Source of the DNA: Oscillospiraceae bacterium
Lineage (GTDB): Bacteria; Bacillota; Clostridia; Oscillospirales; Oscillospiraceae
Direction of reading: 5' to 3'
DNA length: 64,000 nt
Assembly: GCA_017458335.1 (NCBI GenBank)
Contig: JAFTFT010000029.1
Coordinates: 1-64,000, forward strand
Shown in pieces: positions 17,420 through 26,173 of this stretch (positions within the stretch are counted from its first letter, which is position 1; each line of letters starts with the position of its first letter). The notes under the pieces are model-generated. The model was not told where the DNA came from, made no database searches, and saw nothing but the letters and a program-made list of their open reading frames with translations. The position numbers were made by a program, and so were the translations under genes.

Positions 17420-18090
17420 GCTTCATCGACCTCCAGGTGATATCCCAGCCGGCGGATGGCTTCGATCCGCAGGTTGGAGCCGATGCTTTTCAGCTTTTTC
17501 CGCAGGAAGCCGACGTATACCTCCACATGATTGTCCACCGCGTTGGACTCCAGCCCCCAGACCCGGGAGAGGATCACTTCTTTCGGCAGAATCTGGTCCT
17601 TCGACTGGAGCAGAAAGCGCATGACGTCGAATTCCCTCGCCGAGAGCCGGATCCGTTTCTCTTCGCAGATCAGCAGGCAGGTAGAGAGATCCAGACGGGT
17701 ATTGCCATAGCAAAGCTCATCCACTTCGCTGCCCTGACGGCGCAGCAGCGCGTTGATACAGGCCAGCAGCTCTCTGGAGTCAAAGGGCTTCGTCAGATAG
17801 TAGTCCGCGCCGGCATTGAGTCCTTCAATTCTGTCCTCAGTCTCCGATTTTGCCGTGAGCATCAGGATCGGCGTACTGCAGCGTTTCGCCCGGATTCTTC
17901 TGGTCAGTGCATATCCGTCCAGCCCCGGCATCAGCACATCCAGAATCATCAGATCATAGATTCCGAGCTCCGCATATTGCGCGCCGCTCTCCCCGTCGTA
18001 GACAACTTCTGTCTCAAAGCCTTTTCTGCGCAGCAGGCAGGCCAGAGAATCGGCCAGCAGTTTTTCATCTTCGATAATCAGAATGCGCAT
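17416..18090 (-). CDS. OmpR-family response regulator, orphaned
   Basis: A 224-residue two-component regulator. Receiver: acidic pair in IIEDEK, phosphoacceptor Asp in LMILDVLMPG, switch Thr/Ser in LMLTAKS and Lys in YLTKPFDS. A winged-helix Trans_reg_C domain follows (LSAREFDVMRFLLQ, VDNHVEVYVGFLRKKL). I start at ATG 18090, 6 bases after AGGAGGGG. Its own kinase gene is deleted down to a fragment, so it either takes phosphate from another source or is inactive. Confidence 0.9.
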   Translation of the reverse strand: MRILIIEDEKLLADSLACLLRRKGFETEVVYDGESGAQYAELGIYDLMILDVLMPGLDGYALTRRIRAKRCSTPILMLTAKSETEDRIEGLNAGADYYLTKPFDSRELLACINALLRRQGSEVDELCYGNTRLDLSTCLLICEEKRIRLSAREFDVMRFLLQSKDQILPKEVILSRVWGLESNAVDNHVEVYVGFLRKKLKSIGSNLRIEAIRRLGYHLEVDEA

Positions 18091-18215
18091 ATCCATCCCC
18101 TCCTGCTCTTCGCTTATCATACTCGCTCATGCTGAATTGTTTCTGAAGAATTTTGTTCTCTTATCCCAGATGATTTCCCCGCAGATCCGGCTGTTCACCT
18201 GTTCTCAGATAAGCA

Positions 18216-18248
18216 CAAGGACTGCGCTCCCCATTGGCGCAGTCCTTG
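18216..18248 (-). terminator. terminator of the DUF1537 gene
   Basis: Perfect arms AAGGACTGCGC (18217-18227) and complement (18237-18247) lie 29 bases after the minus-strand stop at 18277. The T tract is weak. Confidence 0.65.
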
Positions 18249-18276
18249 CTTCTTTCATCCGGTTACTTCTGTTTTC

Positions 18277-19713
18277 TTATTCACCGATCAGGGTCTCGGC
18301 GATGCGGTACAGGTCGTCTTCCGCGCCGACGTTGCCGGGGAAAATCACGTAGGGGAGGCCGGGAAAGGTGCTCTCCTCCCCGGTCTGCCAGACGGGGATA
18401 CCCGGGCGGATCTGGCCTTTGACCAAAGCCTTCCGGACCCGAAGCGCTTTGACGCCCACATCGCTGGAGGTGATGCCGCCCTTGGCCACGATGAAGGAGG
18501 GGCGGACCGGGAGCCTCCTGATCACGCCGGTCAGCGCGTCGGAAATCTCCGTGGAGATCTTGAGCTGGCGGTCCTTGTCTGCCGTGGGGAGGTCCAGGCG
18601 CTCCCGGCGTGTGAAAACCGCGACCGACTTCCCTGCCGGCAATAGCTCTTCCACCCGCCGGAGCACGCGGGCGACCTCGTCTTTGAGGCCGTTTTCCTCC
18701 AGCACGCGATGCTGGTTAAATTCGATCATCTCAATCGGCAGCTTGCTGTCACGCAGCGCTTCCAGCTGGCGGGTCGTCTTATTCACATGAGAACCGACGA
18801 GAATAATGCCCCCGTTCCGGTTGTCACGGTCCACCAGCTCTTCCCGGGCAAGCAGGGGACGGTCTTTTACGCCGCCCAGCACTTTCGGCAGGGCCGCGGC
18901 ACTGCGAAAGAGGAATTCCTTCCCGTCTGCGACGGCTTCGCAGAGGGCCGCGGTAAATACCGCGACGTCCTCGTAGTCCGCGCTGTCCACCGTGATCTTT
19001 CGAAAGCCGGTGACCGCTTTCAGTTTTGCGGCGATCCCGTCTACGTCTCCGGCACGGAGTTCTTCCAGGGAGATACGGAAGCAGGAGGCGGCGGGAAAAC
19101 GGCCGCCGGATTTTTCCTCGCACCATTCGGACAGAGAGGAAGCCGTATAGCCGAAGCTTTTATCCTTCGCAAACTCGGTCTGTCCGGCCGGGACCAGCTG
19201 CTCGCCCTGCAGGACATAGTGGACGCCGTTGAGGGTATAGCGCCCGCCTTCCGGAAAGAACGGATAGATGACCTCGCCGTCAAAGCGCTTCGGGCTCTCC
19301 CGCTCCAGTGTCTCCCGAAGCACTTCCGTCTCCATGGGCCAGTGGCCGCGCAGCGTCGAGTCCCCCCGGCTCAGCAGGATGAAGTCGGTCCCCGTCTCCG
19401 CCGCGACCGCCGCCAGGTTTTCTGCGATCTCGCGGTGCTGGGCCCGGCTCTCCGGCGCGGTGAGTCCGCGGGAATTGGTGAGGAGGAAAAACATCTGCCC
19501 CGGCGCCCGGAAGGCATCCCGGATGGTCTCCCGGTCCCAGCAGGTATAGACATAGACATCGTGCACGGTCTGGACGCCGGTGGGATCGTCGTCCAGGACA
19601 ACGATCTTTCGCTTCAGGCGGGCAAGGGCTTTTTCCAGCCGCAGCTGCACCTTTTCCGCGTGAGGCGGAAGCTGCTGTAGGGCATCCGCCGGGAGCTCCG
19701 GATAAGAAGTCAT
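18277..19713 (-). CDS. four-carbon acid sugar kinase family protein (DUF1537)
   Basis: A 478-residue kinase of the DUF1537 family; characterised members (OtnK, DtnK) phosphorylate four-carbon acid sugars such as D-threonate or erythronate. The N-terminal part has VVLDDDPTGVQTVHDVYVYT and LLSRGDSTLRGHWPMETE; the C-terminal nucleotide-binding part has ILVGSHVNKTTRQL, PSFIVAKGGITSSDVGVKAL and FPGNVG. ATG 19713 with AAAGGAGG upstream is preferred to a longer frame. No dehydrogenase or aldolase partner is adjacent, so the pathway is unclear. The BTAD regulator upstream could control it, which is inference. Confidence 0.88.
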   Translation of the reverse strand: MTSYPELPADALQQLPPHAEKVQLRLEKALARLKRKIVVLDDDPTGVQTVHDVYVYTCWDRETIRDAFRAPGQMFFLLTNSRGLTAPESRAQHREIAENLAAVAAETGTDFILLSRGDSTLRGHWPMETEVLRETLERESPKRFDGEVIYPFFPEGGRYTLNGVHYVLQGEQLVPAGQTEFAKDKSFGYTASSLSEWCEEKSGGRFPAASCFRISLEELRAGDVDGIAAKLKAVTGFRKITVDSADYEDVAVFTAALCEAVADGKEFLFRSAAALPKVLGGVKDRPLLAREELVDRDNRNGGIILVGSHVNKTTRQLEALRDSKLPIEMIEFNQHRVLEENGLKDEVARVLRRVEELLPAGKSVAVFTRRERLDLPTADKDRQLKISTEISDALTGVIRRLPVRPSFIVAKGGITSSDVGVKALRVRKALVKGQIRPGIPVWQTGEESTFPGLPYVIFPGNVGAEDDLYRIAETLIGE

Positions 19714-19735
19714 GGCAATGCCTCCTTTTATAATG

Positions 19736-20923
19736 TTATATGAGGGCATATATTTTTTGTGTAAGCTCCGCCTGTCCTCCGTTTTCTCTGTACAGACAGG
19801 AGGCTTGCCGGAAAACCGACACACACTCTTCCTCGCCGGCATCCGCCAGGAGGACCAGAAACCGGCCCCTGCTGATTTCCGTCAGGGCATCGACCGGGCG
19901 GGCGGCCTGCACCAGGGCATCCCGCAGAAGAATTGAATCCTGCGGACCGTTCTCCGTCTCCGGGAGTTGGCCGGGCGAAGGATTCAGCGCTACATAGAGC
20001 AGGAAGGACGGATGCTCCCGGCGGTTTATGCGGCGTTTTTCCATGCGGCAGATTCCCTCAAAAACAGGGGTGCTGCAAAGATAAGCTCCGCCTTCTTTTT
20101 CTTCCTCGGTCATCTGCTTCCACAGGCGCCCGGGATCGGAAGCGGCGGCTGCATTCGGGATCGGAAGCTTCTGGTACAGCTCGGTCATCTGTCTTCCGAC
20201 GGGTAAGTCCATATCCGTGCGGTAGTGCTGCGCCGTAATCATATACAGCTTCTTTGCTTCCGCATACCGCCCCTGTTCGATCAGCGCCTCCATGGTCAGC
20301 CGTTCCCAGTCAAAGAACGGCTGTACGCGGGAAGCATGCTGTCCAAGCTGTTCCAGCTCTGTATAGTTTCGATTCTCCCGCAGGCGTCCGGCGGCGCGTT
20401 CGGTACAATCGATAAAAAGCTGCTCGTAGCGTCTGGCCTCCCGTGCGGCCCAGCCGTTATTCGTCCGAACGCCGAAGAAGTCGCCGCCGTAAACCTGGCA
20501 GGCCTGCAGGCAGAGACGAAGCTCCTCCTGTCCGGAGCCCGCTTTTCGAACATCGTCACAGATCCTCTCAAATGCTTCCGCATCTTCCCGAACGGGAATT
20601 TCCGTCGTCCAGAAATAGGTGTCATTTTCCCTTCGAAAATAATTCGTATCCGGAAGGCCGGCCTGCCGAAGCATTCTTCGCAGGTTATGCAGCTGAACAT
20701 GCAGGGAATGGGTGGCGTTCTGAACGTCTCTGTCCTCAAACAGATAGTCGATCAGCTGAGATTTTGATACGCCGCTTTGGCGGTAATGGAGGATCATCTG
20801 CAGCGCGGCAGCGGGCTGGGTCATGCCGGAGCGAAAGAGACCGATAATCGGCTTTCCGTCCCAGTACACACAGAAGGTCCCAAGCATACATACCGATAAG
20901 CCTTTCTGTTTTTCTGCCGGCAT
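19736..20923 (-). CDS. BTAD-domain transcriptional regulator
   Basis: A 395-residue SARP-like regulator and intact paralogue of the 1006-2180 gene. Residues ~10-100 form the winged helix (LGTFCVYWDGKPI, ATHSLHVQLHNLRRML), residues ~110-260 the BTAD helical domain (GDFFGVRTNNGWAAREARRYEQL, RYAEAKKLYMITAQHYRTD). The C-terminal ~110 residues are a degenerate GGDEF-like fold (RPVDALTEISRGRFLVLL) with no GGDEF signature. GAGAGGAGGAAGG precedes the ATG. It lies next to a LytS-like kinase and a DUF1537 kinase gene. Confidence 0.8.
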   Translation of the reverse strand: MPAEKQKGLSVCMLGTFCVYWDGKPIIGLFRSGMTQPAAALQMILHYRQSGVSKSQLIDYLFEDRDVQNATHSLHVQLHNLRRMLRQAGLPDTNYFRRENDTYFWTTEIPVREDAEAFERICDDVRKAGSGQEELRLCLQACQVYGGDFFGVRTNNGWAAREARRYEQLFIDCTERAAGRLRENRNYTELEQLGQHASRVQPFFDWERLTMEALIEQGRYAEAKKLYMITAQHYRTDMDLPVGRQMTELYQKLPIPNAAAASDPGRLWKQMTEEEKEGGAYLCSTPVFEGICRMEKRRINRREHPSFLLYVALNPSPGQLPETENGPQDSILLRDALVQAARPVDALTEISRGRFLVLLADAGEEECVSVFRQASCLYRENGGQAELTQKIYALI

Positions 20924-21000
20924 TCTGCGCCTTCCTCCTCTCTGTCTTTCCCGGATAATATCCTCTCAACTGTATGGGTCCTGCTTCCGAAAACCTCCGT

Positions 21001-22284
21001 TCATGTGCTTTTCTTCGGAAGTGTAATCGTTGCGCTCGTCCCTTTCCCGGGTACCGAGTCTATGTCCAGCTGCCCGTTTACCGTGAACCGCAGCCGCTCT
21101 TTCACATTCTCTAAGCCGATATGCGTCTTTCCGTCGCTGTGTTCCTGCTGCGGATCAAGCCCCGGGCCATCATCTGTGACCACGATTTTGTAACACCCCG
21201 GAAATTCCCTGGTAGAGATTGTCACCGTTCCCCGGCCGCTGAGCTTTCCCCGCACGCCGTGCCGTACCGCGTTTTCCGCCAGCGGCTGCAGCGTCAGGGT
21301 CGGAATCTGAAACTCCGTACAACCGAGGTCATAGCAGACCTGCAGCGCATCCTCATACCGCAGCTGCTCCAGCTCCAGATATAATCGGGTATGTGCCAGC
21401 TCCTGCGTGAAGGGAATCGGCTCTTCCTGATTGAGCGCGTTCATGTTTCCGCGCAGATAGCGGGAGAATTTGGCCACGGCTTTTTCCGCGACGGGCGGAT
21501 CCGTTTTGCAGAGGCTCTGGATCGCGCCCAAGGTGTTATACAGAAAGTGCGGATGAATCTGGCTGAGCAGGACCTCTGTCCGCATCCGGGAATTCTCCTG
21601 AAGCTGCCGATAATAGTGCTCCGTCTGGTCCATCGAGATCATAATGAACATGAAAAACACCGCGATTGAGGAACCGAGCAGGATGGTATAGATGCCGTAG
21701 AATCTCATCTGAATCAGCATGGAAACCGTCGGGACCACCGTATAGACCCAGAACGCAATCCTCTGTTTCCGTGACAGACTGCTCCTTCTTTTCCAGAGCA
21801 CGATGACATTGACCACCATAATGAAAATCGCAGGCACAAGGAGCAGCGGATAATAGGGGCCGCGCTGATAAATGTTGTTTTCATCGATGCTGTAGATCTG
21901 GGTTGAGAACTGGGTGTAGATCAGCAGCCCGCAGTATACGGCTCCTATCACCGCAGTCACGTGAAAGACTCTGCTCCGCCTCCAGTCCGGCTCTCCGCAG
22001 GAATACAGCAGAAACGCCGTAAGCAGGAGTATGATCACCGCAGGCAGCAGAGATTCCCAAAACAGGGTAATTCGGGCCAGCCGTGCATAGATCGGCCCCC
22101 GATACATGCTCAGATACTGATCGGTCACACTGAAAAAAGCACCCCCTACCATCATGCTGAAAAACAGAATAAAGAAAGCCTTTACCGTTTTTTCAAAGTG
22201 CCGGCTGATCAGCACCTGAAGCAGCCCGAGCGTGCTGATCGTCAGGGCTGCCGTACCAATACAGAAATTGATGTAATCGATCAT
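21001..22284 (-). CDS. LytS/YesM-type sensor histidine kinase
   Basis: A 427-residue membrane kinase. Seven hydrophobic segments fill residues ~1-210 (a 7TM-like sensor), followed by a short coil and the His_kinase domain with SQIHPHFLYNTLGAIQSL (phosphoacceptor His), N box LTLQPLAENAVRHG, G box DDGPGLDPQ and HIGLENVKERL. No long extracellular loop is visible, so the signal is likely membrane-embedded or hydrophobic. The response regulator 22467-23267 is the probable partner and is transcribed from the same strand upstream of it. TATAAT lies about 40 bases before the ATG. Confidence 0.9.
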   Translation of the reverse strand: MIDYINFCIGTAALTISTLGLLQVLISRHFEKTVKAFFILFFSMMVGGAFFSVTDQYLSMYRGPIYARLARITLFWESLLPAVIILLLTAFLLYSCGEPDWRRSRVFHVTAVIGAVYCGLLIYTQFSTQIYSIDENNIYQRGPYYPLLLVPAIFIMVVNVIVLWKRRSSLSRKQRIAFWVYTVVPTVSMLIQMRFYGIYTILLGSSIAVFFMFIMISMDQTEHYYRQLQENSRMRTEVLLSQIHPHFLYNTLGAIQSLCKTDPPVAEKAVAKFSRYLRGNMNALNQEEPIPFTQELAHTRLYLELEQLRYEDALQVCYDLGCTEFQIPTLTLQPLAENAVRHGVRGKLSGRGTVTISTREFPGCYKIVVTDDGPGLDPQQEHSDGKTHIGLENVKERLRFTVNGQLDIDSVPGKGTSATITLPKKST

Positions 22285-22402
22285 GCTTCTTTCTCTTTTC
22301 TTCTCTGTTTCGTTGATTCTTGATTATAGTCCCGTCGGCGCACAAGAATGTCACAGCATTCCTGTTGAACCCTGCGCAGCCCCATCTTTACCGGGTACAG
22401 AA

Positions 22403-22449
22403 ACACCGGGAGAGGTCGCATAGCCGAAGCCCGCATTCTCTCCCGGTGT
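22403..22449 (-). terminator. hairpin after the SARP-type response regulator
   Basis: Perfect arms ACACCGGGAGAG (22403-22414) and complement (22438-22449) with a 23-base loop, 18 bases after the stop, followed by TTTCTGT on the minus strand. Confidence 0.6.
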
Positions 22450-22466
22450 CCGTTCTTTGATTCATT

Positions 22467-23267
22467 TTATGCCTGCTCCTGAAACCACAGGTTCCCGGCG
22501 GTCAGTTCCGCCCAGCTGTACTGCGTCATATACTCGCCGCGGTAGGCGTTGATGGCCTTCGGATCGCCGCGGAGCATCTGATAAAAGTCACATTCCAGCT
22601 GTTCGGCATGAATGGCCAGGATTCCGCTCTTCCGGATCAGCAGATCCTCCATGCCGATTTTTTCCAGCGTCTGGCGCAGATCGCTGACCAGATTCCGCAG
22701 CTGATGCTTTGTTTTTCTGAGATCGGCCTCATCCTCCCAAAGAACCGCGCCGATCTCTTCGGCGCTGCAGGTCGCGCCCCGTCGGTCAATCAGAAACGCG
22801 AGCAGCTCCTTGGTCTTGCGCCGCTGAAACAGAAGCGGTCTGCCCTGTGAGAACACCTCGAAAGGTCCGAAACAGCGTGCATACAGCCTGGAGCTTCCAG
22901 GCATGGACTCCTCGGGCATCTGGTCCAGCTCTTCCCGAATTGCCGCCGTATCCACCGGCTTCAGAAGATATCCGTGCGCATGAATCCGATAGGCCTCCAG
23001 CGCATACTGATCAAAGCCTGTCACGAATACAAGCCTTGCCTGCGGTGCAGCCGCCTTGATTTTCACAACGAGCGTCAGTCCGCTTATTCCCGGCAGATCA
23101 ATATCCGAAAAAACGACATCCGGTTTTTTCCCCGGATCAGACAGTGCCTCCATGACTTCGGGCGCACGGGAAAAGTCCAGAATCTCCGCTGACGGCTCCG
23201 CCTCGGCAATCGCGTCGTGGAGCATCCTGAGCATCTTCGGTTCGTCATCAATGGCGTAGATCCGCAT
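22467..23267 (-). CDS. response regulator with SARP-like output domain
   Basis: A 266-residue two-component regulator. Receiver residues: DDEP, phosphoacceptor Asp in VVFSDIDLPG, and Lys in YLLKPVD. The C-terminal half is not LytTR but a SARP/BTAD-type winged helix (CFGPFEVFSQGRPLLFQRRKTKELLAFLIDRRG, KTKHQLRNLVSDLRQTL). AAAGGAG precedes the ATG. Its pairing with a LytS-like kinase is unusual, since those normally partner with LytTR or AraC-type regulators. Confidence 0.9.
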   Translation of the reverse strand: MRIYAIDDEPKMLRMLHDAIAEAEPSAEILDFSRAPEVMEALSDPGKKPDVVFSDIDLPGISGLTLVVKIKAAAPQARLVFVTGFDQYALEAYRIHAHGYLLKPVDTAAIREELDQMPEESMPGSSRLYARCFGPFEVFSQGRPLLFQRRKTKELLAFLIDRRGATCSAEEIGAVLWEDEADLRKTKHQLRNLVSDLRQTLEKIGMEDLLIRKSGILAIHAEQLECDFYQMLRGDPKAINAYRGEYMTQYSWAELTAGNLWFQEQA

Positions 23268-23298
23268 CGGAAACTCCTTTCTGTTTCTGAGGTGTTTT

Positions 23299-24015
23299 TC
23301 AGTCCTCTTGCGCTTCCTTCATCCGGTGATTGACCGGATGGAAGGGACAGCGCTTTGCGATGCACTGGTTGTTCTCGCCGCAGCGGCTGCAGATGACCTC
23401 GTGCGTTTCCATCTCCACACCGAAATGATCTCTGACAAAGTCCACGGCGCTGAGGATGGCGAGGTAGGAATCCCGCTTGCAGCAGCGCGGCCCTCCGATT
23501 TCGCCGATGGCGCCGAGGGCTTTGGAGGTCATGAGGTTGCTGAGGCCCCAGGCCTCCGTCGCAAGCGGGGAAGCCCCTGTGACCAGGGAGACAAAGATTC
23601 CCGTGCTGATCCCCGCGCCGCAGGCACCCCAGAAGCCGCACACTCCGCCCGGAATCTGCTTTCCGCGCTGCAGCATGGCCATCAGCCGCTTTTCCAGATC
23701 CACTTCGCCGCCGGCGTTCCGGTACGCGGTGAGCAGAGCCGCGCCGACCATGGTATGGTGTTCCGGCCCGTGCATGTGGCAGAACGTCTGCGACATGAGC
23801 TTTTCCATGATGTCAACGGGATCCTTCGATGTTTCCTTCAGGCAGACCGAGACCATCGCGTCCATTCCGGCCGAGTGGCACTCGTCACAGACATAGTGGC
23901 CCTTGACACAGCACGTCAGGGAACGGACCTTCTTGTGGCAGAAGAAGCATTCCATCAGGGTCTCTTCCTGCAGATACTCCAGCGGCGCTCCGCAGATCAG
24001 GCACTCTTCGTTCAT
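23299..24015 (-). CDS. DUF5714 cysteine-rich protein
   Basis: A ~238-residue cytoplasmic protein matching DUF5714. Zinc-ribbon-like cysteine pairs occur at the start (EECLICGAPL, ECFFCHKKV, YVCDECH) and end (ICSRCGENNQC). The centre holds GVCGFWGACGAGISTGIFVSL and GPRCCKRDSYLAI, with more conserved cysteines. Members are often found near SAM or methyl-transfer genes, but their function is unknown to me. A TTGACA-18-TATAAT promoter at 24051-24080 suggests a separate transcript. The start is either ATG 24015 or GTG 24027. Confidence 0.8.
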   Translation of the reverse strand: MNEECLICGAPLEYLQEETLMECFFCHKKVRSLTCCVKGHYVCDECHSAGMDAMVSVCLKETSKDPVDIMEKLMSQTFCHMHGPEHHTMVGAALLTAYRNAGGEVDLEKRLMAMLQRGKQIPGGVCGFWGACGAGISTGIFVSLVTGASPLATEAWGLSNLMTSKALGAIGEIGGPRCCKRDSYLAILSAVDFVRDHFGVEMETHEVICSRCGENNQCIAKRCPFHPVNHRMKEAQED

Positions 24016-24050
24016 ATTCTTCTTCACCCTTTCTCGAAAGTCACAATCTC

Positions 24051-24080
24051 ATTATAGAGTGGCATCTCACAGGATGTCAA
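24051..24080 (-). promoter_or_regulatory. promoter of the DUF5714 gene
   Basis: Minus strand TTGACA (24075-24080), an 18-bp spacer and TATAAT (24051-24056). Confidence 0.7.
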
Positions 24081-24102
24081 GACGCAGGAACGCAAAATGC
24101 GT

Positions 24103-24146
24103 AAGCCCCGGGCAAAACGGGACTTCCTGAATGCCCGGGGCTTTTT
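24103..24146. terminator. terminator after livF
   Basis: Perfect arms AAGCCCCGGGCA (24103-24114) and complement (24132-24143). TTTTTC follows on the plus strand; on the minus strand, where it would end the liv fragment transcript, the T tract is weaker. Confidence 0.65.
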
Positions 24147-24183
24147 CTGGTGTTTCTATGAGAGGCCGGTCTGCGCTTTCGGT

Positions 24184-24894
24184 TTATTCGCCGAGGTAGG
24201 CGGCGCTGAGGGTGTCGTCCGCCAGCAGCTCCTTGCCGGTGCCGTAGCGCACCACCAGGCCGGTTTGCAGGATGTAGGCGTGGTCGGAAATCTGCAGGGC
24301 CTTGTTGGCGTTCTGCTCAATCAGCAGGATGGAGATCCCCTCCTGGTTGAGTTCCTTGATAACCTCGAACATCTGCGACACGATCACGGGGGCAAGGCCC
24401 AGGGACGGCTCGTCAAACATCATGAGCTTGGGGCGGGCCATGATGCCGCGGGCGATGGCCAGCATCTGCAGTTCACCGCCGGAGAGCAGGCCGCCGTACT
24501 GACGCTCGCGCTCCTTCAGGCGGGGGAACATCGCGTACACGCGCTCAAAGTCCTTTTTGACGCCGTCGGGGTCCTTGCGGTTGCCCGCGCCGACACGCAG
24601 GTTCTCCTCCACGGTGAGCTTGGCGAAGATCTGCCGGGCCTCCGGAACCTGAACCAGGCCGGCTTCCACGATCTCATAGGGCTTGTTGGAGATGGGCTTG
24701 CCGTCAAACTCGATGGTGCCGTCGGTGCGCTTCATAACCGCCGAGATGCACTTGAGCAGGGTGGATTTTCCTGCGCCGTTGGCGCCCAGGACGGAGACAA
24801 TCTCGCCCTCTTCCACTTCCAGAGAGACGCCGCGGAGGGCGTGAATGCCGCCATATGCCGCCTTCAGATTTTCAATCTTTAACAGTGTGGCCAT
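24184..24894 (-). CDS. livF: branched-chain amino acid ABC transporter ATPase LivF
   Basis: A 236-residue ABC ATPase of the LivF type. Walker A GANGAGKST, Q loop region LVQVPEARQIF, signature LSGGELQML, Walker B LMMFDEPSLGLAP and H loop LLIEQN are all present, so the protein itself looks intact. It overlaps the livG remnant by TAATG. The permeases LivH/M, binding protein LivJ and most of LivG are missing from the window, so it has no visible partner and is probably non-functional for transport here. Confidence 0.93.
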   Translation of the reverse strand: MATLLKIENLKAAYGGIHALRGVSLEVEEGEIVSVLGANGAGKSTLLKCISAVMKRTDGTIEFDGKPISNKPYEIVEAGLVQVPEARQIFAKLTVEENLRVGAGNRKDPDGVKKDFERVYAMFPRLKERERQYGGLLSGGELQMLAIARGIMARPKLMMFDEPSLGLAPVIVSQMFEVIKELNQEGISILLIEQNANKALQISDHAYILQTGLVVRYGTGKELLADDTLSAAYLGE

Positions 24895-25115
24895 TATTCA
24901 TTCCCTCCCAGATAGGCGCGGATGACGTCCGGATTGCTCTTGACCTCGGCCGGGGTGCCGACGGCGAGGGTTTTTCCGAATTTCAGCACCGTGCAGTAGT
25001 CGCAGAGATTGGTGACGACGTCCATATGGTGCTCGATCATCAGGATGGTGATCTTGAAGTGATCGCGGATCTGCCGCACGAAATCCACCAGTTCCAGCGA
25101 CTCATCGGCGTTCAT
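24894..25115 (-). pseudogene. livG: livG C-terminal remnant
   Basis: A 73-codon frame that matches only the end of LivG: ESLELVDFVRQIRDHF, ITILMIEHHMDVV (H loop) and TVLKFGKTLAVGTPAEV. Walker A, signature and Walker B are gone. Homology stops just at the ATG (25113-25115), where normal LivG would read on through the Walker B region. A 7-bp hairpin and then the end of an unrelated DeoR gene follow. This is a deletion or rearrangement junction. Confidence 0.88.
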
Positions 25116-25125
25116 GTCCGTCGAT

Positions 25126-25145
25126 GCAAAGCTCTGTCGCTTTGC
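25126..25145. repeat. hairpin at the livG deletion junction
   Basis: GCAAAGC, 6-base loop, GCTTTGC, lying between the livG remnant and the DeoR stop. It may mark the breakpoint or act as a weak terminator. Confidence 0.45.
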
Positions 25146-25150
25146 GTGCT

Positions 25151-25924
25151 TCAGTCCGGCGTGATCTGGATCTGGATCTGGCGCCTTGCGGCAAAGGCCT
25201 CAAAGCTCTCCGGCACGCGTTGGTCGGTGATGACCAGGTCGACGTTCTCCAGTCCTTCGAACAGATGATTGGCTGTCCCTTCAAACTTGGTGTGATCCAC
25301 CACCAGGATCTTCATCTTTGCGCTTTTGAGCATCTGCCGGCGGACATTGGCTTCGCTGATGTGGTTGTCGGAGAGGCCCTGCTCCGCGCTGAGCTTCGGG
25401 CAGCTGATAAACACCTTGTCGGCATAAAAATGATGCAGCGCCTCCACGGTGTTCGGGTCAGCGAAGGAAGACGTCCTGCGGCGGAAGACGCCGCCGATTC
25501 CTACCAGATTGACATTGGAATTGCGGTCTGCAAAGAGATTGCAGATGGCGAGGGAATTGGTAATGAGCGTTACCGTCAGGTCCAGGGCCAGAATCGCCTC
25601 GGCAATGGTGAGGCAGGTGGTAGAGGAATCCAACATCACCATGTCGTTTTCCTGGATGACGGAGACGGCCGCCGCCGCCATGCGTTCCTTCGTATGCAGC
25701 AGGTAGGACTTGCGCAGCTCGATGGGGTAGCCCTTGTCATACTTTTCCACCAGATAGGCGCCGCCGTGGGTCCGGACCAGCTTCCCGGCCATCTCCATCT
25801 CCCGGAGATCACGCCGCACGGTTTCCTCGCTGCAGCAGAGCATCTCGCTCAGCCCCGGCACCAGAACATAGCCGGCTTTCCGAAGCTCCTGATCGATCAG
25901 GTTTTGCCTTTCAATTTTTAACAT
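25151..25924 (-). CDS. DeoR/GlpR-family transcriptional regulator
   Basis: A 257-residue sugar-metabolism repressor. The N-terminal helix-turn-helix (VPGLSEMLCCSEETVRRDLREME, GKLVRTHGGAYL) is typical, and the C-terminal DeoRC sensor has MLDSSTTCLTIAEAI, TLITNSLAIC and KVFISCPKLSAEQGLSD. GGGAG lies upstream of ATG 25924. It is transcribed divergently from the methylthioribose cluster and is a good candidate to sense a sugar phosphate of that pathway, which is inference. Confidence 0.92.
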   Translation of the reverse strand: MLKIERQNLIDQELRKAGYVLVPGLSEMLCCSEETVRRDLREMEMAGKLVRTHGGAYLVEKYDKGYPIELRKSYLLHTKERMAAAAVSVIQENDMVMLDSSTTCLTIAEAILALDLTVTLITNSLAICNLFADRNSNVNLVGIGGVFRRRTSSFADPNTVEALHHFYADKVFISCPKLSAEQGLSDNHISEANVRRQMLKSAKMKILVVDHTKFEGTANHLFEGLENVDLVITDQRVPESFEAFAARRQIQIQITPD

Positions 25925-26006
25925 AAGGTCTGCTCCCTTGTCGTCGTAACGGCTTTGCGCACGTTTGTTCTATTTGTCGATTTCCCTGCAGGTTTTTCTG
26001 AGTTCT

Positions 26007-26111
26007 ATTATATATATTGAACGGCAAAACGTCAAATCATTCTTTTTCCGGTCAGATTTTTGTCTGTTTCTTTGGCTTAGTGTTGACTTTTGACCGTTTG
26101 TGGTGTAAAGT
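26007..26111. promoter_or_regulatory. divergent promoters of deoR-type gene and mtnK
   Basis: Minus strand TTGACG (26030-26035), 17-bp spacer, TATAAT (26007-26012). Plus strand TTGACT (26083-26088), 17-bp spacer, TAAAGT (26106-26111). Short words TTTTGAC and GTCAAA around both -35 boxes could form the DeoR operator. Confidence 0.6.
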
Positions 26112-26173
26112 TTCAGATGGGTAGGATTGTTCTGCCTATGCTTCGGCTGCTTCCAGCCTGACAGGAGGATTTC

